Below, in pieces: positions 1 through 9,846 of a stretch of 20,637 nucleotides of DNA. Position numbers and translations under genes: made by a program. The notes under the pieces were generated by a model that saw only the letters and a program-made list of their open reading frames with translations, did no database searches and had not been told where the DNA came from. Position 1 is the stretch's first letter, and every line of letters begins with the position of its first letter. Origin of the DNA: Cladosporium sp. IMV 00045 (taxonomy: Eukaryota > Ascomycota > Dothideomycetes > Cladosporiales > Cladosporiaceae); the NCBI GenBank assembly GCA_001931905.2, contig MSJI02000244.1, positions 1 through 20,637 on the forward strand, given 5' to 3'.

Positions 1-1703
1 CGGTGACGGAAGTTGCTCTTGCGGGCCTCGGGAACGGGGTAGTGGTTGACCTCAATGCACTTGTTCAAGTTCTTGGTGACAACCTGGACGACCTCGTGGA
101 GCTTCTGGAAGTCGAAGCGCTCCTCGGCGATGTCGACGTAGGTGGGAAGAGCAAGGGATGCAAGGTTGCACACAGCGACCTCATCAGGAGCGGTGTACTC
201 GATGATCTCAGTGCAGAGGTTAGAGCTGCGAATGGTACCCAGGTTTTTCTGGTTGCTCTTGCGGTTGGCGGCGTCCTTGTAAAGCATGAAAGGGTTGCCA
301 GTCTCGACCTGCGCCTCGAGAATGGCATACCAAACCTTCTGAGCGCGAACGGTCTCGCGACCGCGGCCTTCACGCTCGTACTTCTCGTACAGGGCCTCGA
401 ACTCCTCGCCGTAGACATCGGCAAGGCCAGGGCACTCGTGCGGGCACATGAGAGTCCAGTTGCCGTTCTGTTCCACACGCTTCATGAACAGGTCGGGAAT
501 CCACAGAGCGTAGAAAAGGTCGCGAGCGCGGATCTCCTCCTTACCGTGGTTCTTGCGAAGGTCGAGGAAGGGGATAATGTCGGCGTGCCAGGGCTCGAGG
601 TAGATGGCGAAAGCACCAGGACGCTTGTTGCCACCCTGGTCGACATAGCGGGCGGTGTTGTTGTAGACACGGAGCATAGGAACGAGACCGTTGGATGTGC
701 CGTTGGTGCCACCAATGTAAGAGCCGGTGGCGCGAATGCGGTGAGTGTTGAGACCGATACCACCGGCGTTCTTGGAGATCATGGCGCAGGTCTTGAGAGT
801 ATCGTAAATACCCTCGATGCTGTCATCCTTCATGTCGATAAGGAAGCACGATGCGAGCTGTGCCTGGGGAGTACCCGCGCTGAAAAGCGTGGGGGAGGCG
901 TGTGTGAAGTATTTGTTGGACATATAGTTGTAGGTCTCAATGGCAGCCTCGATGTCGCTGCCGTGGATGCCGACAGCGACACGCATGATCATGTGCTGTG
1001 GTCTCTCGGCGACCTTGCCGTCAATGCGGAGGAGGTATGAGCGCTCCAGAGTCTTGAAGCCGAAGTATTGGTAGTTGAAATCACGGTCGTAGACAATGGC
1101 CGAGTTCAGCTCGTCTGCGTTGTCCATGACGGTCTTGTAGGTCTCCTCCGAGATCATCGATGCAGCCTTCTTGGTCTTGGGGTTGACGTAGCTGTACAGA
1201 TCTTGAATGACGGCAGAGAACTGCTTCTTGGTCTGTTTGTGAAGGTTGGAAACTGCAATGCGGGCAGCGAGGATGGCGTAATCGGGGTGGGTGACGGTCA
1301 TGTATGCAGCGGTCTCTGCGGCCTGTGAAGGAGTTAGTGTTCTGCTTGTCTTGATTGAGGATGTGTGTCTGGTATTCGTCTTACCAAGTCGTCGAGCTGG
1401 ATGGTAGTAACACCCTGGTAGACTCCCGAAATGACCTTCATGGTGATGGCTGCAGCGTCGACATGGTCGGGGTCAAGGCCATAACAGAGCCTTGAAACAC
1501 GAGCAGTGATCTTGTCGAAAGCAACACGCTCCTTGCGCCCATCTAATGCGTGTCAGTAAAATGCGTGTCGAGACGTGTTTCCTGCCAATGCAGGGAGGTA
1601 TCCAAGGCGGCGAACTGGTTGTCCTTCCAAATTGTGACTTCCAAGCTCTTGCTGTTGCTTCTGATGTCGAGTGGGTGTACGTACCGCGCTTGTAGACGAA
1701 CAT
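1..1703 (-). CDS. RNR1: Ribonucleoside-diphosphate reductase large subunit (5' part, three exons, runs off left edge)
   Basis: Class I ribonucleotide reductase alpha chain, which converts ribonucleoside diphosphates to deoxyribonucleotides in the cytosol with the small subunit. Exons are 1685-1703, 1385-1542 and 1-1322; introns are 1543-1684 (142 bp) and 1323-1384 (62 bp). The joined frame is open for about 499 residues of a family protein of roughly 850-900, so the C-terminal part lies outside the window. The N-terminus [18 protein letters not shown] is the ATP-cone allosteric domain (residues 1 to about 90). Catalytic residues are visible: Cys218 in LASCFLID, then Asn427, Cys429 and Glu431 in SNLCTEI, and Cys444 in [10 protein letters not shown]. 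The loop [12 protein letters not shown] is also present. The start is the only Met that gives the conserved ATP cone. Intron 1 splits codon 7 (Asp). Position numbers agree with the yeast and mammalian enzymes. Identity is essentially certain. Confidence 0.97.
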
Positions 1704-1912
1704 CTTCGCCTGTGGATGGCGATTTCACGCCTTTGGATGTTGGTGGGATGTGGTGAGGGGTGGAGGACGGGAATGAGGATGGTGGGGCTAGAAGACGTGA
1801 AGGCCTGAATTGGAGTGAGAGGGAGGACCTTCGACAAGCGTTGATATGGAGATGTGATGTTTGTGGTGATGATGTTGCAAGTGAACAACAACAACAGGAC
1901 AAGGCCTTGTAG

Positions 1913-1921
1913 ATTTAAAAA
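1913..1921 (-). promoter_or_regulatory. TATA-like AT-rich element of RNR1 promoter
   Basis: On the minus strand a short TTTTTAAAT run sits about 40 bp downstream of the MluI box and about 210 bp upstream of the RNR1 start codon. It is the most TATA-like stretch in an otherwise mixed promoter. It could place the transcription start near position 1880, giving a leader rich in CAACA/CATCA repeats as in many fungal 5' UTRs. This is a suggestion only. Confidence 0.3.
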
Positions 1922-1959
1922 GGCGGGACAGGCTCGCGGTCGACCGTGCAGTGTTTGGG

Positions 1960-1965
1960 ACGCGT
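1960..1965. promoter_or_regulatory. MluI cell-cycle box (ACGCGT) upstream of RNR1
   Basis: A perfect ACGCGT lies 257 bp upstream of the RNR1 start codon. In budding and fission yeast the large-subunit genes (RNR1, cdc22) are driven at G1/S by MBF bound to such boxes. A single 6-mer can occur by chance, so function here is inferred from gene identity and position. Confidence 0.5.
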
Positions 1966-3172
1966 CTGACTGACACGCTAAATCACGGATTAAGGCACGA
2001 CAGCTTAGAAAGCCGCCTGCGAGCGCCTGTCACTCATCTCATCTCTCTCACCCCCGAAGCTCGCCGGTGTTCTTGGCGAAATTTCTCACATCGTCTGATC
2101 ATCTTCACTTCCACCTCTTGCTGTCTCTCTTCTCTTCTAATACAAGCGACATCGGATATGATGATCTCGGACGATACATGCGAGAGTCGTATCACCCGTC
2201 TCATCTTTGTTCAGGCAGCAGTAGTCTAGTGTCGCCCGGCACTGTAGATCCTCGATGCAGGTATCTCACCGCAATGCATCATTGCATGTGAGCCGACCAC
2301 CAGACCCAGGCTCCAGGCAAGGTAGGTTTTCTTCCATTCACAACATGGCTCTTTCGAAGACTCGGCGACCTCGATCAAATCCACAGTCACGAGTTCAAAT
2401 TTGTAGCCTACATCGAGCCCAATTCGGTTGTCCTTATAGGAGACCGAATCTCGACTTTTCCGCAAAAGCATCCGAGCCCGGCAACGGTGAGCCATGAAGA
2501 TGCTTTTTGCATACATTGTATAAAGTTGAGAGACATGACTATCGTGAATTTTTATCTTGCTTGCTGTAGATGGCCTACATGGTCTTTTACCGGATATCGT
2601 GTCGGGGCACTCCAAGACAGGCAAAGATATCGATGACCACCCCTCCCGATCTCGATGAAGGAGATGATAGATCCTCGCATCTTCCAATGGTAGCTATTTC
2701 GGACTTTTCAACGGCATCGACTAGATAATCGTTGCTGCGTCACTCCCAGCATTACAAGATCGAATCTCTGCTCGTAGCAATTAGGTCTTGCATCTTTCGC
2801 GTCACGCTTGAAGCAATCACGGCTTGAAATGGCATCCACTCCGGGGCAGAGCAAGCTCGACATTACCTGTCCCGTTCTTTGAAAGCATTGGAATGAAACG
2901 GTCTTGATTTTCTTTTGTCCCTTGAAGCGAAAACTCCTATCTATAAACCACAAAAACATACCGAAAATGCTCACTTTAAAGGAGGTTGACTCCCCACCAT
3001 GCAGAATAAAAAGAAACGCCCAACCGCTCCAGCACGACACGCTCTCAGGTTGAAGAAAAGAAGCAAGGCCCAAAAACCAACACACACACATAGAATCAAC
3101 GGGTATCATCACCATACTTTTCCTTCCCTCACAGAAGCACCCAACTAATCCCTTCAGACTCTCGTCTCACAC

Positions 3173-4684
3173 TCACGCACCAAACTGCCTCTCAACCTCA
3201 CTATGCCTCCTCTGCAACTCGATCCTCGCCTCTTCCTTCCTCTTCCTCACCGCCTCCTTGGCCTCGCGCTCCATCTGCTCTCTACGCCTCGTCGCCTCCT
3301 CTCCCACACCCTTCACGCCCTTCTTCCGCTGTCTCTCCTCGTACTGCGCGCGATTGTCCAGAATCCGCTGTACGATGTGCGCGGCGTTGACGTCCTGGAA
3401 ACTATGCGGGGGCGTCTCGACGAAGATCGCCAGAGTCTTCGCGTCCGCGTAGGAATCGTTGGGCGCGGGCATGAAAGCCGTGGGGCCGTGGTAGACGACG
3501 TCCGGGTGCGGTTTTGCGGCGGCTGTGACGGCGGGGAGGGCGGCGAGGTAGGTTTTTGTTGGCTGGAAGGGCGCGCTGAACACGACGCTGTGCACGTACT
3601 TGCATTGCACGACGCACAGGCCGCGCTCGAAGATGTTCATGATGGGGTAGTTGATGCCTTTGTAGTGGTTGATGACTTCGTCGTCGTGGATGCCGGCCAC
3701 GATGTAGGCGGGGCCGTAGTCGCTGCCGGTTTCTTCGATGCGTTTGGCGACGGAGATTTCGCTGAACCAGTCCCGTTCGTGGCCTAGTTTGTCTTCGAGC
3801 TCGGAGACGGTTTGGAGGAAGGCGATGTGCCCTGAGGAGAAGAGGTCGAAGCCGCCGTCGACGTAGACGACTCGCTGGCCGGGGCGGGGGCCGTGGCCGT
3901 CGACCATTGAGGAGAAGGTCCCTTTGCCGCCGTCGTGGATGTGGTGACGCCCGCTACCACTGGCTTCGCTGCGCACGCTTCTAACGCTGCTTCGTCGCCT
4001 TTCAATGGAGCGGTGTTTGGGGTGGAAACTCCACACTTGAACGAATGGCTGCAGACCATCCGGTGCAGCAGCGTACTCCCGTATCCTCGTCTCGACCTCT
4101 TTGCCATGAGCCTGTCTCTCCAATTCACTGCCTTGCCCTTCCTTACCGATCATCACATCCGACAAGCTCTTGATAAAGTGACTCTTCGTGCAAAGCAGCA
4201 TCCTCCCCACCAAGTCCGTCGTGCTGATCCCCGGCGTCCTCTTGACGATCTTCATGCGCCCCGCTTTCTTGACAAAGCGGTAGCAGTCGTTCCCGTCAGC
4301 ATCGCTCGTGATATCGTCGCCGTGCACGACATATTGACATCCGTAATGGGAGATCCACGGCAAGCTCGTCACGTAAGGCGCATGTGGAACACAGAGGGTG
4401 CTGAACCTGCAGGCATTCACGGCGGCGGTGCGTTCGGCGAGATTCATGACGGTCGGGCCTTTGTTCTCGGCGATTTCCTCGTCTGAGTGCAGACCGACCA
4501 GGAGCGACGAGCCGAGGCGCCGGGCCTGGAGCATGACGCCTGCGTGGCCGTGGTGGAAGAAGTCGAAGCAGCCGTCGATCCAGAGGCTCTTCTCGTCTAT
4601 GGGGACGTCTTGCTGCGGGTCGACAGGCCAGTCTCCGGGCTCGGGGATGGCGCAGCCGACTTCTGGATCGATTTTGGGAGGCAT
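3173..4684 (-). CDS. ECT1: Ethanolamine-phosphate cytidylyltransferase
   Basis: Catalyses CTP + phosphoethanolamine to CDP-ethanolamine + pyrophosphate, the regulated step of the Kennedy route to phosphatidylethanolamine. Single 503-residue exon. The first cytidylyltransferase domain (about 32-165) has LWIDGCFDFFHHGHAG with the HxGH signature at 44-47, a GLHSDEEI loop, and RTPGISTT at 149-156. A basic, Ser-rich linker follows (RRRSSVRSVRS near 229-239, a possible kinase site). The second domain (about 272-440) keeps YVDGGFDLF and GIHDDEVI, but has SSGH at 283-286 instead of HxGH and no RTxGxSTT, so it is probably not catalytic. A charged helical tail of about 60 residues ends the protein. The start context AAAATGCC and the Pro-rich N-terminus before the first strand support the Met used. 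Divergent from GET1 across 411 bp. Confidence 0.95.
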   Translation of the reverse strand: MPPKIDPEVGCAIPEPGDWPVDPQQDVPIDEKSLWIDGCFDFFHHGHAGVMLQARRLGSSLLVGLHSDEEIAENKGPTVMNLAERTAAVNACRFSTLCVPHAPYVTSLPWISHYGCQYVVHGDDITSDADGNDCYRFVKKAGRMKIVKRTPGISTTDLVGRMLLCTKSHFIKSLSDVMIGKEGQGSELERQAHGKEVETRIREYAAAPDGLQPFVQVWSFHPKHRSIERRRSSVRSVRSEASGSGRHHIHDGGKGTFSSMVDGHGPRPGQRVVYVDGGFDLFSSGHIAFLQTVSELEDKLGHERDWFSEISVAKRIEETGSDYGPAYIVAGIHDDEVINHYKGINYPIMNIFERGLCVVQCKYVHSVVFSAPFQPTKTYLAALPAVTAAAKPHPDVVYHGPTAFMPAPNDSYADAKTLAIFVETPPHSFQDVNAAHIVQRILDNRAQYEERQRKKGVKGVGEEATRRREQMEREAKEAVRKRKEEARIELQRRHSEVERQFGA

Positions 4685-5095
4685 TTTGGTTTTGTTTGTT
4701 ATGTTGGTGAGGGGTTGAGGTGTGGGAGGAAGTGGGGGAGGATGGTTGTTGTTTTGTTTGGCTATAGATGAATAGCTGATTACTTCCAGAAGTCTTCAAG
4801 CATGCAATTGCTCGCTATGTGAGTGTTAGCGAGGGAGTTGTCGTAATAGCAAAGTGTCCTCCACTGGGGAGCAGCGAACAAATGGATGCTGAGTGGTGAG
4901 AGGGAATCACAAGTGGAGGAGTCGTCCCTCTCCAACTTTCAAGTTCGCGGGGCCTGCACATGGTGGATGTTCGAAGCGGCGTCACGTCTCGCATGACTGA
5001 CTGCAGCAAGAAGCCGAATTTCCAAAGGAGGACGGACACGAACACCAGAAAACGAACAACATAACCAGCACTAGAGCGGCACCAACTCGCCCACC
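4685..5095. promoter_or_regulatory. Divergent promoter between ECT1 and GET1
   Basis: These 411 bp separate two start codons that point away from each other, so they must contain both promoters and both 5' leaders. I see no perfect TATA box or clear inositol-responsive element. A CGTCACGTC stretch near 4980-4988 resembles a bZIP half-site arrangement but is not diagnostic. Confidence 0.55.
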
Positions 5096-5879
5096 ATGCC
5101 CTCTCTCATTCTGGTAGTGTTCGTCATCCAGCTGCTCATCCACCTGGTCAGCGCGTTTGGCGGACAAACCATCAACGACCTGGTACAAACCTCTTGACAA
5201 TTCAATTCCACCCAGCATCGCAAATGCTAACCACAACATAGCTATGGCTCCTCTACACCAAACTCCCCACGCCTCAATCGAAGCAAGCCGCTTCCGGCAT
5301 GCAGCTGCGCAAAGAAGTAGTCAAACTCCACCGCGAAATGACCAACACATCAGCCCAAGACGACTTCGCGAAGTGGGCCAAACTGCGTCGCCAGCACGAC
5401 AAGAAGAAAGCCGAGTATGAGAAGAACGGTATGCCTCTCCTTGCAAGACAAACAAACCCCACACCTCTCCAACATGGTACGAAAAATACTAACACTCCCT
5501 CACAGCCCAATCCCTCCAATCCTTCCGTTCGAACTTCGACCGCGTCGCCTCCGCCCTGCGCTGGATCGGCACCTCCGGCGCGCGCTTCGTGCTGCAATTC
5601 TGGTTCTCCAAGCAGGCTCTCTTCTGGATCCCTCAGGGCTGGGCGCCGTACTACGTCGAATGGCTTTTGAGCTTTCCGCGCGCCCCGCTCGGCAGTGTGA
5701 GTGTGAATATGTGGTGGATTGCGTGTGCGAGTGTGATTAAGATGGCGAGTGAAGGCGTCGTTGCGCTTTGGACGCTGCAGAGTGGTGAGGTGAAGGTGGG
5801 TGAGAAGAAGGGGGAGAAGGTTCAGATGGATTTCAAGGCGGGTGGTGCTGGGCAGGGTGGGGAGAAGAAAGAGCTTTGA
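5096..5879 (+). CDS. GET1: Get1, ER receptor subunit for tail-anchored protein insertion
   Basis: Membrane subunit of the Get1/Get2 receptor, which takes tail-anchored proteins from Get3 and inserts them into the ER. Exons are 5096-5182, 5242-5428 and 5506-5879; introns are 59 and 77 bp, the second with a perfect TACTAAC branch site. The product is 215 residues, within the usual fungal range. Transmembrane segment 1 is about residues 4-21. A charged coiled coil (about 45-108), containing REMTNTSAQDDFAKWAKLRR, is the conserved Get3-binding region. Further membrane segments lie at about 117-146 and 158-180. The C-terminus ends EKKEL, which fits a KKxx dilysine ER-retrieval signal in the predicted cytosolic tail. 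The start ATG has a strong CCACCATG context. Exon joins restore LNDLLWLLYTKLP-type and KNAQSLQSF-type continuity expected of the family. Confidence 0.94.
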
Positions 5880-6615
5880 GGGTTGTGTCTTACTGTACAA
5901 ATCGATATGTGCATGTGTACCTTTCAGATTGTACGATGAATCATCGTGTCAAGTGTGAAAAAGGCGCAGTGAAGAGTACAGCAGCCATTGCGGAATTTTT
6001 ACAGCCGCTTTTCGATGAGTCCGGAAAGACCTGATTGAACAATGCGTCTATCCATCGGGTCAATGGGTTTTAAATCCTACTGATGGTAACATCAGTGAGC
6101 TCAGTATCTGTGCATACGTACCTATCATATATTTTCAGGTGGCACCACAATAGGCACGCGGAATATCTTGACTTGTAGGTACCTCTCAAATATCACTGAC
6201 ACGATTGCTCATAATCACGTTGAACTCTCACTGATCTGTACTTGTATTCTGCTTCTACAAGCGTTTCTGCGTCCGTAGTATCTAAGCCACCTGTCGCACC
6301 CAAGACATTCCAATTCTCTACCTTCCACGCTCCTAGTTGTTTCTACGGACATGAAATGTCCTTTGAATGCAAGCCCATGCATCTTTCATTCGCTGAGAGC
6401 ACTGCTCTGAGCTCCAGCCTGCAGTTCGCGATGCCTTGACACCGGACCGAGTTTCTCTGCTGATAACATCTTGACTGTAATGCGACCGAGCCACTCTGGC
6501 TAGGGCGTGTCTCTGATGGCTCGTTGACTGACGCTCTCCGCGAGCCGTTGGTGGCAGTGCTTCCACTCGTCTTCCGTGTTGATATAACTCCCTCTGCCTC
6601 GTTCTCCCAGCAGTC
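5880..6615. other. Convergent intergenic region between GET1 and DAD2
   Basis: About 740 bp hold the 3' flanks of two convergent genes. The sequence is more AT-rich than the genes around it. The one longer open frame (6242-6439, plus) lacks recognisable features. No RNA gene, repeat or transposon remnant was noticed. Confidence 0.6.
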
Positions 6616-7113
6616 TCAGCCTGCACCAGCGGCGGCCTCTTTCTCTTGCTCTCTCTGCGCAGCCTCGGCCTGGTGGATAGGTATCCTCACCAACGTCTGA
6701 GGAAGAGCTTGCGCCTCAGCCTCGTTTTGATTCTCACCATCATCTTCCTCTTTAGGCTGTGGAATTTTCGCTACAGCAAAACAGCATCAGTACAAGGCTC
6801 TCACTCCGCTCAGTAATCTTATCTTTCTACACTCACCACTCGCCATGCTGACCGCTCTCAGGACACTACCCCAATTCGCCATGACAGCGGCAACTGCTTC
6901 CGTTCCATCGCTCAAAGTGCCCAGCTTTTCTTCCAGCTGTTGCATCTGACCCGCCAAACCGGCGCTCAGATCGCGCAATTGGCGCAATGATTCGAGTTCG
7001 CCTTTCTTTTCGTTGATGCGCGCTTGCAGAGCGGAGGACTGGGAGTTTTGCGATCCGCCTAGACCCAGGCCAGAAGATGGGCGGATAGTCGTTGGACGAG
7101 GCGCGAAAGACAT
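6616..7113 (-). CDS. DAD2: DASH complex subunit Dad2
   Basis: Component of the ten-protein DASH/Dam1 ring that couples kinetochores to spindle microtubules. Exons are 6837-7113 and 6616-6770, with a 66-bp GTGAGT...TAG intron; the product is 143 residues. After a short basic, Gly-rich N-terminus, residues 29-92 carry the family helix: LQARINEKKGELESLRQLRD, then QMQQLEEKL, and ANWGSVLRAVSMAS near 79-92. The intron falls just after this, and exon 2 adds AKIPQPKEED, an acidic Gln/Glu-rich stretch, LVRIPI near 121-126 and a charged C-terminus. Splicing is needed: reading on into the intron gives an unrelated tail. Divergent from the shugoshin gene with 415 bp between start codons, which suggests shared mitotic control. 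Confidence 0.93.
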
Positions 7114-7528
7114 GGTTGTTCGTGAGTCGTGAGTCGTGAGGTTCGTTTGGTGTTCAGACAATGCAATTGTCCTGTCTCCTTCACTTCACTTCGGTCATTG
7201 AATCCCTGGTGGGGCAAACGTGACGCGCCATTCGCCCAAAGGATCCGCACAGCCCTATGTCTCTACGTCTTGTTTCGAGTGTTGCTGGGCCAACCCGGCG
7301 CGAAAGCATCTCAAACCGTCAGCTGCAACTTTTGGCTTTGGCTTTGGGACCGCTCCAAACACGCCAGAGGCAAGACCGCCGCCTATCGCTAACCCGAGGG
7401 AATCAATTACGACAACAGCAAAAAAGAAAGAGATTACTCCATCTCTCACAGCAACACATTGCTAGCATACATACCACCGCCAAACATCAACACCGACCAC
7501 AGCGAGTTCGTCGAATGCTTGCCGCCGG
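7114..7528. promoter_or_regulatory. Shared bidirectional promoter of DAD2 and shugoshin
   Basis: 415 bp between divergent start codons of two chromosome-segregation genes. It contains GCGCGAAA at 7298-7305, matching the reverse of E2F-type TTTCGCGC and the SBF-type CRCGAAA, and a GACGCGCC at about 7222-7229 that resembles a MluI-box core. A second GCGCGAAA is at 7101-7108, inside DAD2 codons 2-5. These sites agree with G1/S-type control but were found by eye. Confidence 0.5.
7298..7305. promoter_or_regulatory. Candidate SBF/E2F-type site GCGCGAAA
   Basis: Eight-base match to the cell-cycle motif bound by fungal SBF/MBF and by E2F-type factors, about 185 bp upstream of the DAD2 start and 224 bp upstream of the shugoshin start. 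The same 8-mer recurs at 7101-7108. Binding is inferred, not shown. Confidence 0.4.
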
Positions 7529-9772
7529 ATGGCGAGACTGAACGAGCCGCCTGCCGCGCCTGCTGCGCCTGTAGCAGTGCTGCCCGGAGGAGCAGTAGAG
7601 AGCGTGGATGCCCGTAAGTAACACTTCACCCCTCACAAGCACCCTAAAGGTCAAACCCACGCATCGCAAGACGCGCACCATGCCCAAACAATGCGCACCA
7701 AATCGCGCCCACCGCAATCCAGGCAAGACCCGCCAGCTAACTTTGACGAAGTCAAGCGTCGCTTCATCCGACAGAACCGCGAACTCGCAAAGGCCAATTC
7801 ATCCCAATCATTACGCATCCGCAGTTTAGAGATTGATGTTAGCCGCTTGCTGCATACGAATTTGGAGTTGAGAGAGGAGCTGCTGCGCTCGAGGAATGCG
7901 GAGAACGATGCGAGGAAGCAGAGCTCTACTGAAGGTGTGAGAGGGTTCAAGGAGGAGATGATGGCGAAGCTGAAAGAGCTGAGTGGCATTGTGGAGGGCA
8001 TTGAAGAGGCGAAGGAGGATGTCAGTGCGATGATCTTGGAGAAGGAGGAGAGGAGGATGAGCGCGCTGTCACATATCGAGTTCCGCGAGAGACAACCTCT
8101 GGCAGATCTCATGCGGGACTGCCAGATGCCCACCATTGATGAGACTAAGAGCCATCCGCGGCGGACACTGGAGCCTGAGGAAATCAGAACCATGCGACTC
8201 AGCGACGGAAGCAGCAATGAGAGTCCCGATCTTGGACCACCGCCTGTTGCGCGCTTCGACTGTCAGGATCCTATCAAGTTCGATGCACGTGTCGAGGAGC
8301 GCCAGGGCGATGCCCCAGACTGTGGAGTAGAGCCAGAGAAGAGGACGCAGGAAGATGACATGCCTGCGGCCTTGTCTGTGAATTTGGAAACTCGACGAAA
8401 GCGAAAGGACAGCCAACCGAAACTCGAACTCAGACGACACTCTATCCTTCCTCCTCCTTCACCTTCAGCGAGCGAAGGAGAGGTGACCGCCCCGACGCTG
8501 CGCACTGGTGCAAAGAGGAAACTAGCCGATCGTGATCTTGAGAACAGCTCGAAGGTTCCTACGAAGACAGACTTCACATTCAGCCGCAAGTCATCCGTGG
8601 GTGCCACAGAGAATGCTGTCGACGCTCCTGCCGAGCCAGAGAAGGAGCAAGAAACGGTCGAGATATCTGCACCTCCACCGCCGTCAGCACGCAGAGTCCT
8701 TGGAGACAAGAGCGTCAATATGTCGCCCAGAAAAGCTGCTGCCAGTCCCGAGAAGGAGAAGGCTGGCAAAGGCGAGCTTAAGAAACCAACACAGCCCAAG
8801 TTGGGCGCTGCTAAGGACCGCTCCACTGCCCGCAGGTCAAGACTATCCGGCATCCCTATGCCACCACCTGAACCAGAAGTCAGCGTAACAGCAATCGAAC
8901 TCCCACCTCCAAGCCAACCCGCAGAAGCACCTCAGGGACTTGCGCCAAAAACACCAGCAGCACCCGATCTTTTCTCGCCACCTCCCTCCGAATCCTCCAT
9001 CACCACAAATCAACGAGCCGCCACACCACCTCCTATTGGCCTGAGCAACCCAACCACTGAAGCAGCCCGCCCATCCCGCCGAGCAAGGTCAGCAGTCAAC
9101 TACGCGGAGCCAAGCTTGAACGCCAAAATGCGCCGCCAGGAGAAAAGCATGATGGACGCCGTGACGGGGCTTCAGCACCACCGTCTCGCTATGAGCGCGT
9201 CAGCGGAACGCAAAGCACGCAACGTCGTCGTCAAAGAAGAGCCGAAAGACGAGGACGCATGGAAAGCGCTGCCGGAAGCGAATGATCCCGCCCTTTCAGC
9301 TGCCAAATCTCGCGCGACAAGCCCTCTCGATTCGAGGAGTGGTGAAGCACACAGCATTGACTCGCTCGTGAAGCTGGAGGCCGACGAGCTTGCGGTCGAT
9401 CACGCTGAGCAGCACAAGCAACAGCCCACAGCATCTCTGCCGAACATGCAGCGCTCGCGCGGCCGTCTGGTCGCTCCAGAAATCAAACGACGACAAGCAG
9501 ATGACGGCGAGCTCGACTCCGCCGCGAGGAAATTGCAGGACCTCGACTTGTACGACTTCAAAGACACATCGTCGGTTTCTCCTCCATTGGAGTCTGCGAG
9601 CGGCGCAACGGACAAGAGCACATCCTCATCATCATCAACAGCAAAATCCTCAACAGCGCCAAAGTCTAACCGCAGACACTCGTCGATCTCGAAAGGCGAC
9701 GCCGTCGCACGCGGAACGACTGCCAGGTCTTCAGCGGCGCCGGCAAGCAGGAGGCGTAGTATGATGACTTGA
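7529..9772 (+). CDS. SGO1: Shugoshin, centromeric cohesin protector
   Basis: Shugoshins sit at centromeres, recruit PP2A and protect cohesin; some also act in tension sensing. Exons are 7529-7613 and 7671-9772, with a 57-bp GTAAGT...AAG intron; the product is 728 residues. Exon 1 encodes MARLNEPPAAPAAPV, the typical N-terminus of filamentous fungal shugoshins. The N-terminal coiled coil spans about residues 53-105 and contains VKRRFIRQNRELAKANSSQS and LRIRSLEIDVSRLL, the PP2A-binding/dimerisation region. A long, poorly ordered middle is rich in Pro, Ser, Lys and Glu. The C-terminal basic box is at about 495-517 (RPSRRARSAVNYAEPSLNAK then MRR), the Shugoshin_C signature that binds phosphorylated H2A. 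The gene symbol follows the single-shugoshin convention; SGO1 versus SGO2 cannot be decided. The acceptor at 7669-7670 was chosen because it keeps the frame; the AG at 7721-7722 breaks it. Confidence 0.92.
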
Positions 9773-9828
9773 TTCGCTTGCTGGTGTTGCCGTTGGCTCT
9801 TTTCGGCTGGGACGATTGTTTGATGTTT

Positions 9829-9846
9829 GATGATGATGATGATGAT
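9829..9846. repeat. (GAT)6 microsatellite
   Basis: Six exact GAT units, followed by further GATGG-like units, 57 bp after the shugoshin stop codon, in the presumed 3' UTR. Likely length-variable between strains. Confidence 0.85.

Larger units (their letters stand above)
1704..3172. other. Intergenic: RNR1 promoter and ECT1 3' flank
   Basis: About 1.47 kb lie between two minus-strand genes. The part next to 1704 is the RNR1 promoter and leader, with the elements listed separately. The part next to 3172 must include the ECT1 3' UTR. Open frames on the minus strand at 2226-2687 and 2708-3115 have no recognisable motif, and I do not call them genes. No tRNA-like or repeat structure was seen. Confidence 0.6.

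Noticed and set aside
3..1040. 345-codon open frame on the plus strand opposite RNR1
   Set aside because: It is the antisense shadow of the conserved RNR1 coding exon; the translated product has no recognisable domain.
2226..3115. Two minus-strand open frames of 153 and 135 codons between RNR1 and ECT1
   Set aside because: No motif, random-looking composition, and the second starts just downstream of the ECT1 stop, so it is probably 3' UTR.
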